Shown: piece by piece, positions 16,280 through 24,218 of the stretch | Numbering within the stretch: position 1 is the stretch's first letter | Layout: each line of letters starts with the position of its first letter | DNA from: Anaerolineae bacterium | Lineage (GTDB): Bacteria > Chloroflexota > Anaerolineae > Aggregatilineales > Aggregatilineaceae | Assembly (NCBI GenBank): GCA_016930015.1 | Contig: JAFGHR010000010.1 | Location: forward strand, 1-64,000 | Length of the DNA: 64,000 nucleotides | Reading direction: 5' to 3' | Made by a program: the position numbers and the translations under genes | The notes under the pieces: generated by a model | Told to the model about the DNA's origin: nothing | The model's input: the letters and a program-made list of their open reading frames with translations, nothing else | Databases searched by the model: none

Positions 16280-16681
16280 TTACGAGTGAATCCGGCGCGG
16301 GTCGTGGGATAGTTTTCCCTCTAAATACGCCCCTAATGCCTCATCAACCGTTTTTTCGGCAACCGCATACAGCGCCACCCCCAAACGCTCCGCATGTGCG
16401 GCGGCAGGTTGGCCTATCCCGCGCACAATCATCATTTGGCAGTCGGCCAGCGGCGAAAACTTGCCAGGGTGGTCGTGATCGTGGCCATGCCCGCGCCCGT
16501 GACCCTGGGCGTGGTCGTGTTCATGATGTTCATGGGGCGGGTTATGCGGCTTGGGCCGGGTTTCACGCGAGACTTCGTGCCCGTCCTCGATGGTGACGAT
16601 CACCACGTGCGGCGCCTGGCCGAAGTGTGCGCTCAGGGTGCCGTCGGCATTACACACAAAACCGATCCTGATTGTTGACAT
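16280..16681 (-). CDS. NifX/NifB-type dinitrogenase cofactor-domain protein with His-rich insert
   Basis: 133 residues of the Nitro_FeMo-Co superfamily. The N-terminal strand MSTIRIGFVCNADGTLSAHF and the segment CQMMIVRGIGQPAAAHAERL match the fold, in which small RNase H-like proteins bind iron-sulfur or iron-molybdenum precursors. In the middle lies a strongly metal-binding-looking insert of His, Gly and Asp (HEHHEHDHAQGHGRGHGHDH, about residues 51-70). No nitrogenase gene is present, so a role in metal or Fe-S handling is more likely than nitrogen fixation. It is divergent from the neighbouring diheme cytochrome gene, from which it may share a regulatory region. Confidence 0.82.
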   Translation of the reverse strand: MSTIRIGFVCNADGTLSAHFGQAPHVVIVTIEDGHEVSRETRPKPHNPPHEHHEHDHAQGHGRGHGHDHDHPGKFSPLADCQMMIVRGIGQPAAAHAERLGVALYAVAEKTVDEALGAYLEGKLSHDPRRIHS

Positions 16682-16818
16682 GATAGATTCACTTTCGTAT
16701 GGTACGCGAATACGGACAGATACCAGTATACCTCACCGGGGCGGCATTTCTCGGCGGCTGGGGGCCGAAGTATAATACACAAACACTGGCGCGGCAGGAT
16801 CGACAGGAGGACCATGTG

Positions 16819-17664
16819 ATGAAACGATTAATGACAGTGCTGGCGGTGATCGCCGGTGTGATCATGGTGGTGGCAGGTGTGGCCGTGCCCCGGTTGGCCC
16901 TGGCCCAGGATGGCGACGGGGCGCATGCCGCAGAAAGTGCAGCGGGCGCAGAAAGTGCAGCGGGCGCAGAAGGGGCGGCTGAGGGCGGCGATAACCCGGC
17001 GGCGTGGGGCGCCGCGCTGTACGCAACCTACTGCCAGGCGTGCCATGGCCCGCAAGGCGAGTCGATCGGCAGCGGCCCGGCATTTTCGGCTGTCACCTAC
17101 GATCCGGACACCGCCCACGACGTGATCGCACACGGCGTAGATTCCGATCCGGCGGACGCGATCGCCATGCCCGCTTACGGTGAGGCGGCGGGTGGTGTGC
17201 TGGATGATGAGCAGATCGAGCAGATCACCGCGTACATGGCGACATGGGGCACAGGTGAAACGCCTCCGCTGCCCGAACCGAATCTCGAACACCCGGAACC
17301 CGGCGCGGTTATTTACGCCAAAACGTGTTACGGCTGTCACGGCGACCAGGGCGCGGGTTACGATACGCCCACGTTCCCCGCATTCGAGCCGGACGATCAT
17401 ACACGGCGCGTAGTACAGGACGGTCACGAGAGCATCACTGTCCCGGCGTTTGGCGTGGAGCAGGGCGGCCCGTTGAGCGATAGTGATATCGACGCGCTGG
17501 ATGTATACTTGGCGTCGTGGCAGGCGGAAGGCGATCACGACGCAGCAGACGAGGAAGACTCCGGCAGCGCGCAGGGATTAAACGCCGTGCTCGTGCTGGT
17601 GGGCGTTATCGCCATTTTGACGGTCGGCGGTGTGTATATGATGCGGTCACGGAGCAGCGAATAA
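16819..17664 (+). CDS. Membrane-anchored diheme cytochrome c
   Basis: 281 residues. An N-terminal signal peptide (MKRLMTVLAVIAG onward, to about residue 30) is followed by a low-complexity stretch of GAESAA repeats encoded by an 18-bp tandem repeat. Then come two cytochrome c domains with CQACH (C72, C75, H76) and CYGCH (C170, C173, H174), each with a downstream Met-containing segment that could give the sixth ligand. A C-terminal transmembrane helix (VLVLVGVIAILTVGGVYMM) ends in RSRSSE. It would face the outside of the membrane and carry electrons. AGGAGG at 16805-16810 sets the ATG at 16819. Confidence 0.9.
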   Translation: MKRLMTVLAVIAGVIMVVAGVAVPRLALAQDGDGAHAAESAAGAESAAGAEGAAEGGDNPAAWGAALYATYCQACHGPQGESIGSGPAFSAVTYDPDTAHDVIAHGVDSDPADAIAMPAYGEAAGGVLDDEQIEQITAYMATWGTGETPPLPEPNLEHPEPGAVIYAKTCYGCHGDQGAGYDTPTFPAFEPDDHTRRVVQDGHESITVPAFGVEQGGPLSDSDIDALDVYLASWQAEGDHDAADEEDSGSAQGLNAVLVLVGVIAILTVGGVYMMRSRSSE

Positions 17665-17685
17665 GCATGTGTGCAGCGGTAAGGC

Positions 17686-17745
17686 TTCGCCAAGAAAATA
17701 ATTACCCCATCCCCCACAACCCCTTCCCTCAGGGAAGGGGAGCAA
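17686..17745 (+). repeat. Hairpin region related to the short repeat family
   Basis: AAGAAAATAATTACCCC matches the ends of the repeats at 9335 and 9856. It is followed by the near-perfect stem CCCCTTCCCT/AGGGAAGGGG (17720-17740, one-base loop). It lies between the cytochrome gene and the GNAT gene and may end transcription or stabilise the upstream mRNA. Confidence 0.5.
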
Positions 17746-17776
17746 AAAACGCGCTGCCGTGTGCGGAGGGCTAAAA

Positions 17777-18280
17777 ATGGGAGAATTCATTTCCTGGAAC
17801 AACCTAACTGTTCGCCCGTTGAGCGACACGGATCGCACGTGGGTGCGTGATCTGCTGGCCGAACACTGGGGATCGAGCCAGATCGTGTCACGGGGGCGGC
17901 TGCATGACGGGGCCGCCCTGCCGGGGTTTGTGGCGTGGGCGGGCGGCGAGCGAGTCGGCCTGCTGACGTATTGTTTTGAGAGCGCGACTGTTTGCGAGGT
18001 GACCTCGCTCAACAGCCTGGCGGAGGGCATCGGTGCGGGCACGGCGCTGCTGGAGGCCGTGATCACGATGGCGCGTGAGGCGGGCTGTGTGCGGGTGTGG
18101 CTGGTTACGACCAATGATAACCTGCACGCGCTTGGGTTTTACCAGCGGCGCGGTTTTGTCCTGAAGGCGGTACATAATAACGCGCTGGAAACCTCGCGCC
18201 GCCTCAAACCTGAAATTCCTCTAATCGGCATGAACAATATCCCCCTCCGCGACGAGCTAGAGTTGGAAATGTTGTTATAA
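17777..18280 (+). CDS. GNAT family N-acetyltransferase
   Basis: 167 residues. The acetyl-CoA-binding signature is readable: TSLNSLAEGIGAGTALLEAV (motif A, with a less typical GIGAGT loop), followed by VWLVTTNDNLHALGFYQRRG, which is motif B and the FY-RRGF element. Transfer of an acetyl group to an amine is expected; the substrate is unknown. The ATG at 17777 is chosen because GGAGGG (17765-17770) lies 6 bases upstream; the ATG at 17759 would place that site inside the gene. Confidence 0.88.
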   Translation: MGEFISWNNLTVRPLSDTDRTWVRDLLAEHWGSSQIVSRGRLHDGAALPGFVAWAGGERVGLLTYCFESATVCEVTSLNSLAEGIGAGTALLEAVITMAREAGCVRVWLVTTNDNLHALGFYQRRGFVLKAVHNNALETSRRLKPEIPLIGMNNIPLRDELELEMLL

Positions 18281-18324
18281 TCTACCTGTAAGTCCGATCA
18301 CACATGTCCACAAGGGAGGGAATC

Positions 18325-18783
18325 ATGAAGGGTTTTGTGAAGGAGTTCAGCGAATTCATTGCGCGCGGCAATGTATTCGACCTGGCAGTCGGTATTATCA
18401 TCGGGGCGGCATTTAACAGTATTGTCGGCTCCCTGGTGAACGATATCATCATGCCACCGATCGGTATGCTGCTGGGTAAAGTCGATTTCGCAGACCTGTA
18501 TATTAACCTCACCAACACGGATTACGACTCGTTGGCAGCCGCCAGGGAAGCCGGAGCAGCGACAATCAATTACGGTTCATTCATCAATACCGTTATTAAC
18601 TTTCTCATCGTTGCATTTGTCGTGTTCCTGCTGATCAAACAGGTCAACCGCCTGATGAAGAGTCAGGAAGAAGCACCCGCCGAAGAGGCGCCCGCTGGCC
18701 CAACCGTCGAGGAGCGCATGGTCGAGACCCTGGACCGCCTGTCTGTTGCGCTGGAGTCGATGGAAAGCAAAAACTCATCCTGA
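18325..18783 (+). CDS. mscL: Large-conductance mechanosensitive channel
   Basis: 152 residues. The N-terminal amphipathic helix and pore-lining TM1 are clear ([20 protein letters not shown] then [20 protein letters not shown]), with the conserved GN-DLAVG and MPPIG motifs. TM2 ([21 protein letters not shown]) and a charged C-terminal bundle helix follow. It forms a pentameric emergency valve in the cytoplasmic membrane that opens under high tension. The ATG at 18325 follows GGGAGGG at 5-base spacing. An Ala/Glu/Pro insert ([12 protein letters not shown]) precedes the last helix. Confidence 0.96.
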   Translation: MKGFVKEFSEFIARGNVFDLAVGIIIGAAFNSIVGSLVNDIIMPPIGMLLGKVDFADLYINLTNTDYDSLAAAREAGAATINYGSFINTVINFLIVAFVVFLLIKQVNRLMKSQEEAPAEEAPAGPTVEERMVETLDRLSVALESMESKNSS

Positions 18784-18818
18784 CATCCTGAATACACACA
18801 ACACCGGAGCACATTAAC

Positions 18819-18844
18819 GCAGGGGGGCAAAACAGCCCCTCTGC
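18819..18844 (+). terminator. Hairpin after mscL
   Basis: GCAGGGGGGC and GCCCCTCTGC form a 10-bp stem (one G-U pair) around a 6-base loop. No clear U-run follows, so termination may be inefficient. Confidence 0.5.
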
Positions 18845-18890
18845 TGCGACTTACACCCTGAATCCTTACGCGCTCATTTTGTGGTATGGA

Positions 18891-18928
18891 TTGTAGAGAA
18901 AACTAAAAAAGTGTTACAATAATTGACA
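18891..18928 (+). promoter_or_regulatory. Promoter candidates upstream of ccmE
   Basis: TTGTAG (18891-18896) with an 18-base spacer to TACAAT (18915-18920). A perfect TTGACA follows at 18923-18928 with only a weak -10 behind it. The stretch is locally AT-rich. Confidence 0.4.
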
Positions 18929-19011
18929 TAATACCCAGAGTAGTTTGCATAACGCCCGCCGCCACTTTCAGGCACAACTGGGCAAATCGTCGCAGAAGCG
19001 AGTGGAACCAC

Positions 19012-19557
19012 ATGACGGATATTCAGTGGGAAAAGAACAGCGTTTTAGCAAAACGTGTGAAGGATCATCGCCGGGGACGTTGGAAGTTCCTGGTCGCCGG
19101 GGTGATCATTCTGGGCGCGGTGGCCTATCTCCTGTTTTATAGCACGGCCATCGGCGCGCGGTATTACGTCACCGTGGATGACCTGGTGAACGATCCCGGC
19201 ATGCTGGGCAAACAGGCGCGTGTATCGGGCGCGGTGGACGGTGATCCCGTGTTTTTCCCTGAGCGTAACGAACTCCAGTTTGTGATCGCCAATATCCCCA
19301 ACGATAACGACTCGATCAAGGAGCAGGGCGGGCTGGCGAAAGTGTTGTATACGGCAGTGAACAGTCCAGACACCACGCGGCTTAGGGTGGTGGCCCACGA
19401 TCAAGAGATTCCCGACCTGTTGCAGCACGAAGCCCAGGCGATTTTGACCGGCAAACTGGTGCAGGAAAACGGCGACTACGTGTTTTATGCGTCCGAGATC
19501 ACGCTGAAATGCCCGACCCGGTATGAGGAAGACGTGCCGGATCAGGTGGTTCAATAG
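19012..19557 (+). CDS. ccmE: Heme chaperone CcmE, CXXXY variant
   Basis: 181 residues. CcmE covalently holds heme on the outer face of the membrane and passes it to the CcmF/CcmH ligase. One N-terminal transmembrane helix (WKFLVAGVIILGAVAYLLFY) is followed by the OB-fold typical of the family (ARVSGAV, RLRVVAHDQEIPDLLQ, AQAILTGKL). At the heme-binding site the classical HXXXY is replaced by CPTRY (C167, Y171), aligned exactly as in K-H-D-E-N-Y of classical proteins. CXXXY CcmE proteins are known from archaea and Desulfovibrio. It lies some 7 kb before ccmF, with a P460-like cytochrome gene directly downstream. Confidence 0.92.
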   Translation: MTDIQWEKNSVLAKRVKDHRRGRWKFLVAGVIILGAVAYLLFYSTAIGARYYVTVDDLVNDPGMLGKQARVSGAVDGDPVFFPERNELQFVIANIPNDNDSIKEQGGLAKVLYTAVNSPDTTRLRVVAHDQEIPDLLQHEAQAILTGKLVQENGDYVFYASEITLKCPTRYEEDVPDQVVQ

Positions 19558-19684
19558 TCTGGACCGGTCGCGGCAGATCATCCCCAAAAGATGCTTTCAA
19601 AACAAGCGTTGGAGTAATCCGGCGCTTCTTTTTGTTTTGATTTACGCTAATTTTGTTATAAAAATACAAAAAAAGGAATATTTG

Positions 19685-19713
19685 TTGCCATCAACCCCGA
19701 ATCACCCTATACT
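19685..19713 (+). promoter_or_regulatory. Strong promoter upstream of the first P460-like gene
   Basis: TTGCCA (19685-19690), a 17-base spacer, then TATACT (19708-19713). The expected transcription start is near 19720, exactly where the nested inverted repeats of the leader begin. Confidence 0.7.
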
Positions 19714-19719
19714 GAGAAT

Positions 19720-19807
19720 CAGGTGCACAATGCTTTTCTAACGACAGCTCCTACAAAACTATCACAGCCGGTGGCGTGGAGCTGTTGTTCACCGTTTCCT
19801 GCACCTG
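19720..19807 (+). promoter_or_regulatory. Structured 5' leader of the first P460-like gene
   Basis: Two nested perfect 8-bp stems: outer CAGGTGCA (19720-19727) with TGCACCTG (19800-19807), and inner ACAGCTCC (19744-19751) with GGAGCTGT (19778-19785). Together they fold the first 88 bases of the predicted transcript. The ribosome site AGAGGAG follows about 18 bases later. No known riboswitch class was recognised. Confidence 0.6.
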
Positions 19808-19839
19808 ATAAAGTTTTACCAGCTAGAGGAGATAGTGGT

Positions 19840-21105
19840 ATGCGTCGACTATTACCCGTTTTTGCTGTTCTTATTGTGGGGCTGATGCTGGCGATAGTTG
19901 CGCTGGTTGGGGCAGAAGAAACAGACCAACCCGGCGTTATTATTGCCCAGGATGGCCCCGGACTCCCTGACGCAAACGGCGCGTCTGTGTTGGATTACGT
20001 GATCAACCAGAATCCGTATGTGGAATGGAAAACCTGGCCCGCCGACCGTTGGACCGATTTTTCAGGTGTTATTCAGAGCGGCGCGCCGCACGGTGAAACG
20101 GTGCGCATTTTTGTAAATGATATCGCGTTAGATGCCGCTGCCGCCGAGTTTGACGGCGTTCTCCCCTACGGCAGCATTGTGGTCAAAGAAAACTATGGTG
20201 GCACGGTTGACGAACCGGGCGACGTGATGGCGTTGACGATCATGTACAAGGTCGAAGGTTACAACCCGGACGCGGGTGACTGGTTCTGGATCAAGGCTAA
20301 TGGTGACGGCAGCGCGATCGATGCTGAAGGCATGGTCGAAGGCTGCATCGGCTGTCACAGCCAGGACGGCAACGCTGACTTTATGCTGCGTTATGCGTTT
20401 GGCGAAGAACCGGCCACGTATTACGGTGATCCGCTGCCTGAAGCTGACGGCGCGGCGGTGATCGACTACATGCTGAATACCAGCTCCTACACGGAGTGGG
20501 GATCGTGGCCCGCCACCGAGGACGATGATTTCAGCGGTTACCTTGCCAGTGATGCTCCGCACGGCGAAACAGTACGCATTTTTGTGAACGATCGCGCGCT
20601 GGATGCGCTGGACTACACGCATTTTGACGGCGTTCTTCCCTACGGCAGCATCGTGGTCAAAGAAAACTACGGCGGCACGGTTGACGAACCGGGCGACGTG
20701 GTGGCGCTGACGATCATGTACAAGGTCGAAGGTTACAACCCGGACGCGGGCGACTGGTTCTGGATCAAGGCTAGTGGGGACGGCGGCACGGTCGATGCTG
20801 AAGGTATGGTCGAGGGCTGCATCGGCTGCCACAGCCAGGACGGCAATTCCGATTACCTGCTGCGTTATGATCTGCCCGAAGCCGCCGGTATGATGGGCGA
20901 CGAGGGCATGGGCGCCGGGGACATGGCGATCGATGCCGAAGCGCTGATCAATGAGCGCTGCACCCAGTGCCACACGCGCGATCGGGTTGATGCGGCGGAA
21001 TATGATGCTGCCACCTGGCAGGCGACGATTGAGCGTATGGTCAGCAAGGGCGCGGTGCTCAACGAGGAAGAAATCGCCGCGCTGGTCGAATACCTCAGCC
21101 AGTAG
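19840..21105 (+). CDS. Triheme protein with two cytochrome-P460-like domains
   Basis: 421 residues. A signal peptide (MRRLLPVFAVLIVGLML) precedes two copies of a cytochrome-P460-like domain (about 45-190 and 195-345), each ending in CIGCHSQDGN. A C-terminal domain with CTQCH and a helical tail (EEIAALVEYLSQ) follows, giving three c-type heme sites. Inside each P460-like domain are APHGETVRIFVND, GSIVVKENYGGTVDEPGD and DWFWIK. Classical P460 proteins oxidise hydroxylamine using a Lys-heme cross-link; whether that happens here cannot be read from the sequence. The second halves of the two domains are nearly identical, pointing to recent internal duplication. AGAGGAG precedes the ATG. The neighbouring ccm genes would attach its hemes. 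Confidence 0.82.
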   Translation: MRRLLPVFAVLIVGLMLAIVALVGAEETDQPGVIIAQDGPGLPDANGASVLDYVINQNPYVEWKTWPADRWTDFSGVIQSGAPHGETVRIFVNDIALDAAAAEFDGVLPYGSIVVKENYGGTVDEPGDVMALTIMYKVEGYNPDAGDWFWIKANGDGSAIDAEGMVEGCIGCHSQDGNADFMLRYAFGEEPATYYGDPLPEADGAAVIDYMLNTSSYTEWGSWPATEDDDFSGYLASDAPHGETVRIFVNDRALDALDYTHFDGVLPYGSIVVKENYGGTVDEPGDVVALTIMYKVEGYNPDAGDWFWIKASGDGGTVDAEGMVEGCIGCHSQDGNSDYLLRYDLPEAAGMMGDEGMGAGDMAIDAEALINERCTQCHTRDRVDAAEYDAATWQATIERMVSKGAVLNEEEIAALVEYLSQ

Positions 21106-21139
21106 GCGCTCATTCCGGTTACCAGTTTGTCACACACAA

Positions 21140-21171
21140 CGGCCCAGGATTTCCGCCCTGGGCTGTTTTTT
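21140..21171 (+). terminator. Intrinsic terminator after the first P460-like gene
   Basis: CGGCCCAGG and CCTGGGCTG form the stem, followed by TTTTTT (21166-21171). It lies 35 bases after the stop codon. Confidence 0.85.
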
Positions 21172-21200
21172 CGTCGTGTGGATGGTTTGCGACGGGGTGA

Positions 21201-23087
21201 TCACCGCGTGATGTGCACGCGATCCACGATCAGCCAGTTTTGGTTATCGGGCGTGCCGTCCACCGGCCAGAACGCGCCGTCCGGCCCCATCACGCGCACG
21301 ACGACTTTAGCCTCACCGGTCGGCATGTCAGGATTCAGATTCAGGTCAACGTCACTGCGCCACACCTGACCGGGCTGCCACGTCGCGGGGGGAACATGGG
21401 CGAAGGTATCGCTGCCGCGTGTGAGCTGCCCGCTGTAGACTTCACCGGACGGGCCTTCGATCCGCACCTCCGGCTGAAAAGTCGTATCCGGCGCGAGCAC
21501 TTCCCAGTACAGCGTCACGTGGACCCAACCGCTGGGCGGGTGCAGGCGATAATCACGCCGCGCGACGGAATCCGCGACCACCTGGAAGCCGCGCAGGACC
21601 ACGCGCCCGCCGAACGTGATATCCAGCGGCACGGCTTCCGGCGGCAGGTGATCGGTTTTCGGACGCAGATCATACCCCTTGACCGTGACCGTGGTCGGGA
21701 AAACTTCGGTGCGCAGCGGGTAACGGTCCTGGAACCAGCCCTGTAACGCGCCCTCAGGATCACCCAGGTGCGGCACAAACAGCGCCAGCCACACCGTATC
21801 GTAACCTTCGGTCACAAACGGCAGCAGGTCATCCAGCGGCATGTCACGGTTGACGCTGTACCAGGGCGCGATGACCGTGCTGTCGCCCTCGTAATAAAAC
21901 ATAAATGTCGGCTCGCCGTAATTGCTGACCACGATCACCACGTCGCCCGCGTCGCCGTACTGCTCGATAAAACGCGCGGCAGCGGGGAAGTCATCGCGCG
22001 CGGTGGGATCGAGCTGGTAGGCCAGCCCGACCAGGGACGCGGCCAGCAGTCCCGCCAGCACCACGCCGCGACCCCAACGTGTAGGGATGGCGCTCACACC
22101 GACGCCCAGGCCGAGCACAAACAGCGGCACGACATACGCGAAAAACTTGGTTTTGAAGATATCGTTACTCAGCGCAAACCACGCCATACCCGCGCCCGCT
22201 GTGACCAGCATCAGCAGCGCGGCGGCCATCAACGGGCGGCGCGGCCCGGCCACGAACGCCCAGATCAACAGGATCACGCACACGGCCAGGATCGCCCACA
22301 GCCAGCCGTCACTCAATGGCGGCTGGTGGACCAGCAGCCCCGACCCGAAACGGCGCACAAACGCGCCCAACGTCTCCGGCGCGCGTTCGGCAATGGGAGA
22401 ATGATCGCCCCGGCGCTGCCACATGGTCCAGGCGTAGGGCAGGTAGGCCAGCCCGACCACGCCCAACGCGATCACGCCTGCCAGCCGGGCGCGTAATGTG
22501 CCTGATCCGAATACAGCCCAGGCCAGGATCGCAGCCCCGCTGGCGGCGATGGCAACCGCGCCGATGATGTGCGAGTATCCCGCGCCCAACGCGGCCAGCG
22601 CAAACGCGATCCACCACACCGGGCGGGACGTGTTCAGCGCGTGCAGCAGGCATAACCACGCCGTCCCGGCCAGCAGCGCCAGCAGCGCGTACATGCGCGT
22701 TTGCTGCGTGGCCCAGATCAACAGCGGGTTGATACTCCACAGCAGGCCCGCGATCAGCGCCGGACGGGTGCCGAACAGCCGCCGCGCCAGCGCCATCAGC
22801 ACCGCGCCCAGCAGGGCATCGGCCAGCACGCTCGACAGGCGCAGCCCGGCCTGGCTGGTGCCGGTCAGGTTGATCCACACGTGCAGCAGGACAAAATGCA
22901 GCTTGGGATGTACATCAAGCTGGTCGTCGGCAAAATGCCGCAGCAGGTCGCCCAGCGATCCCTGGGCCAACCCCATGCTGAACGTTTCGTCACCGTCCAG
23001 GCCGTGCACGTTCACCAGCGCCAGCCGGAGCATGATCCCGGTCAGCAGGATCAGCGCCAGCCCCCAGAATACAGTCTTATGTAACAT
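21201..23087 (-). CDS. Multi-span glycosyltransferase, PMT/ArnT (GT39)-like
   Basis: About 628 residues. An N-terminal helix (MLHKTVFWGLALILLTGIML) is followed by the loop VNVHGLDGDETFSMGLAQGS, whose D-E pair is the usual metal/donor site of GT-C enzymes, then about ten hydrophobic helices up to residue 390. The C-terminal 230 residues form a soluble beta-rich extracellular part (VTLYWEVLAPDTTFQPEV). Such proteins move a sugar from a polyprenyl-phosphate carrier to a lipid or protein outside the membrane. The Met at 23087 is preferred because a longer frame (from 23153) would overlap the upstream epimerase gene. It is likely cotranscribed with that gene. Confidence 0.8.
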   Translation of the reverse strand: MLHKTVFWGLALILLTGIMLRLALVNVHGLDGDETFSMGLAQGSLGDLLRHFADDQLDVHPKLHFVLLHVWINLTGTSQAGLRLSSVLADALLGAVLMALARRLFGTRPALIAGLLWSINPLLIWATQQTRMYALLALLAGTAWLCLLHALNTSRPVWWIAFALAALGAGYSHIIGAVAIAASGAAILAWAVFGSGTLRARLAGVIALGVVGLAYLPYAWTMWQRRGDHSPIAERAPETLGAFVRRFGSGLLVHQPPLSDGWLWAILAVCVILLIWAFVAGPRRPLMAAALLMLVTAGAGMAWFALSNDIFKTKFFAYVVPLFVLGLGVGVSAIPTRWGRGVVLAGLLAASLVGLAYQLDPTARDDFPAAARFIEQYGDAGDVVIVVSNYGEPTFMFYYEGDSTVIAPWYSVNRDMPLDDLLPFVTEGYDTVWLALFVPHLGDPEGALQGWFQDRYPLRTEVFPTTVTVKGYDLRPKTDHLPPEAVPLDITFGGRVVLRGFQVVADSVARRDYRLHPPSGWVHVTLYWEVLAPDTTFQPEVRIEGPSGEVYSGQLTRGSDTFAHVPPATWQPGQVWRSDVDLNLNPDMPTGEAKVVVRVMGPDGAFWPVDGTPDNQNWLIVDRVHITR

Positions 23088-23103
23088 TGATCGTGGTTTC
23101 ACG

Positions 23104-24069
23104 TCAGCCGCTGCCCGGTTCCTGTGTCGGTGTGATTTCACGCTGTGCCGCAAAACGTGGATCGCCGTTCAGCACATAACGCAGCCCTTCTTCGAGGAAT
23201 ACTTTGGGCTGGTAGCTGAGCAGGTCTTTGGCCAGCGTCAGGTCGGCGCACATGCGCAGCACGCCCGCGTTTTGATCGGCCACGTGGAGCAAATGCGGTT
23301 CGCGGTTTGTGACCTCACCGATCAGACGCGCTACACCGTTGATCGTGGTTTCGACACCGCTGCCCACGTTGATCACACGCCGGTCTACGTTCGGCGCTGT
23401 AGCGGCGCGAACCAGCGCGTTCACCACGTCGTCGATATACACAAAATCGCGGCTCTGCATGCCGTTGCCGTGAATGACCACCGACCCGTTGCCGATCACC
23501 TGGTGCATAAACTGGGGGATAACGGGCGGGTGAGCGGCGGGTAACTGCTGCCCTGGCCCGTAGGCGTTAAATACGCGCAAACTGACCGTTTCGACGTTCC
23601 ACAGGCGCCCGATCGTGTGAATGTAGTATTCGGCGGCCAGTTTGCTGACCGCATACGGCGACCGGGGATCGGGCGATAGGCTTTCGGTCATGGGCTGCTG
23701 CTTCTGGTTGCCGTAGATCGCGCCGGACGACGCGAACACCAGCCGTCCCACGCCGACATCGCGCATGGCTTCCATCACGCTGACGGTGCCGCCCACGTTG
23801 GCCGCGTTGTAATCACGCGGATAACGCACACTTTCGGGCACGCTGACCCGCGCCGCCAGGTGATACACACAGTCCACGCCTTGCAGCAGTGTCCACAGGC
23901 GCGGCACGTCGTTAACGTCCCCGCGTGAAAACGTCACGTTTTCCGGCAGGCGCGACGGATCACCTGCGCTGAGATCATCCAGCACGCGCACATCATGGCC
24001 CAGCGCTACGAGCCGCCGTACCAGGGCGCTGCCTACGAATCCCGCTCCACCGGTAATCAAAAACTGCAT
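23104..24069 (-). CDS. NAD-dependent epimerase/dehydratase (UDP-glucose 4-epimerase-like)
   Basis: 321 residues of the extended short-chain dehydrogenase family. The NAD-binding GGAGFVG motif sits at the N-terminus (FLITGGAGFVGSALV), VYHLAARVSVPES follows, then the catalytic Ser (FASSGAIYG) and the YAVSK motif carrying Tyr and Lys. RVFNAYGPGQ and the substrate-side GMQSRDFVYIDDV match nucleotide-sugar epimerases. It probably supplies an activated sugar, perhaps for the adjacent GT39-like enzyme. ATG at 24069; the longer frame adds unlikely residues. Exact substrate cannot be told from sequence. Confidence 0.9.
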   Translation of the reverse strand: MQFLITGGAGFVGSALVRRLVALGHDVRVLDDLSAGDPSRLPENVTFSRGDVNDVPRLWTLLQGVDCVYHLAARVSVPESVRYPRDYNAANVGGTVSVMEAMRDVGVGRLVFASSGAIYGNQKQQPMTESLSPDPRSPYAVSKLAAEYYIHTIGRLWNVETVSLRVFNAYGPGQQLPAAHPPVIPQFMHQVIGNGSVVIHGNGMQSRDFVYIDDVVNALVRAATAPNVDRRVINVGSGVETTINGVARLIGEVTNREPHLLHVADQNAGVLRMCADLTLAKDLLSYQPKVFLEEGLRYVLNGDPRFAAQREITPTQEPGSG

Positions 24070-24218
24070 ACAGATTGTCCTTATAGTGGATAATACCAGT
24101 CCGATAACGCACAAAATGTCGCTTGGTTGTTTGGTTTTGCCGTATTGCCTATTGTACGGCATATTAATCCTATCACCGATCCGGGGTTTGGTCAGGTTAG
24201 CGGAGGGATAGTGTTATT

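Noticed and set aside
16280-16681. Nitrogen-fixation locus
   Set aside because: The NifX-like protein is the only related gene; no nitrogenase structural or assembly genes are in the window.
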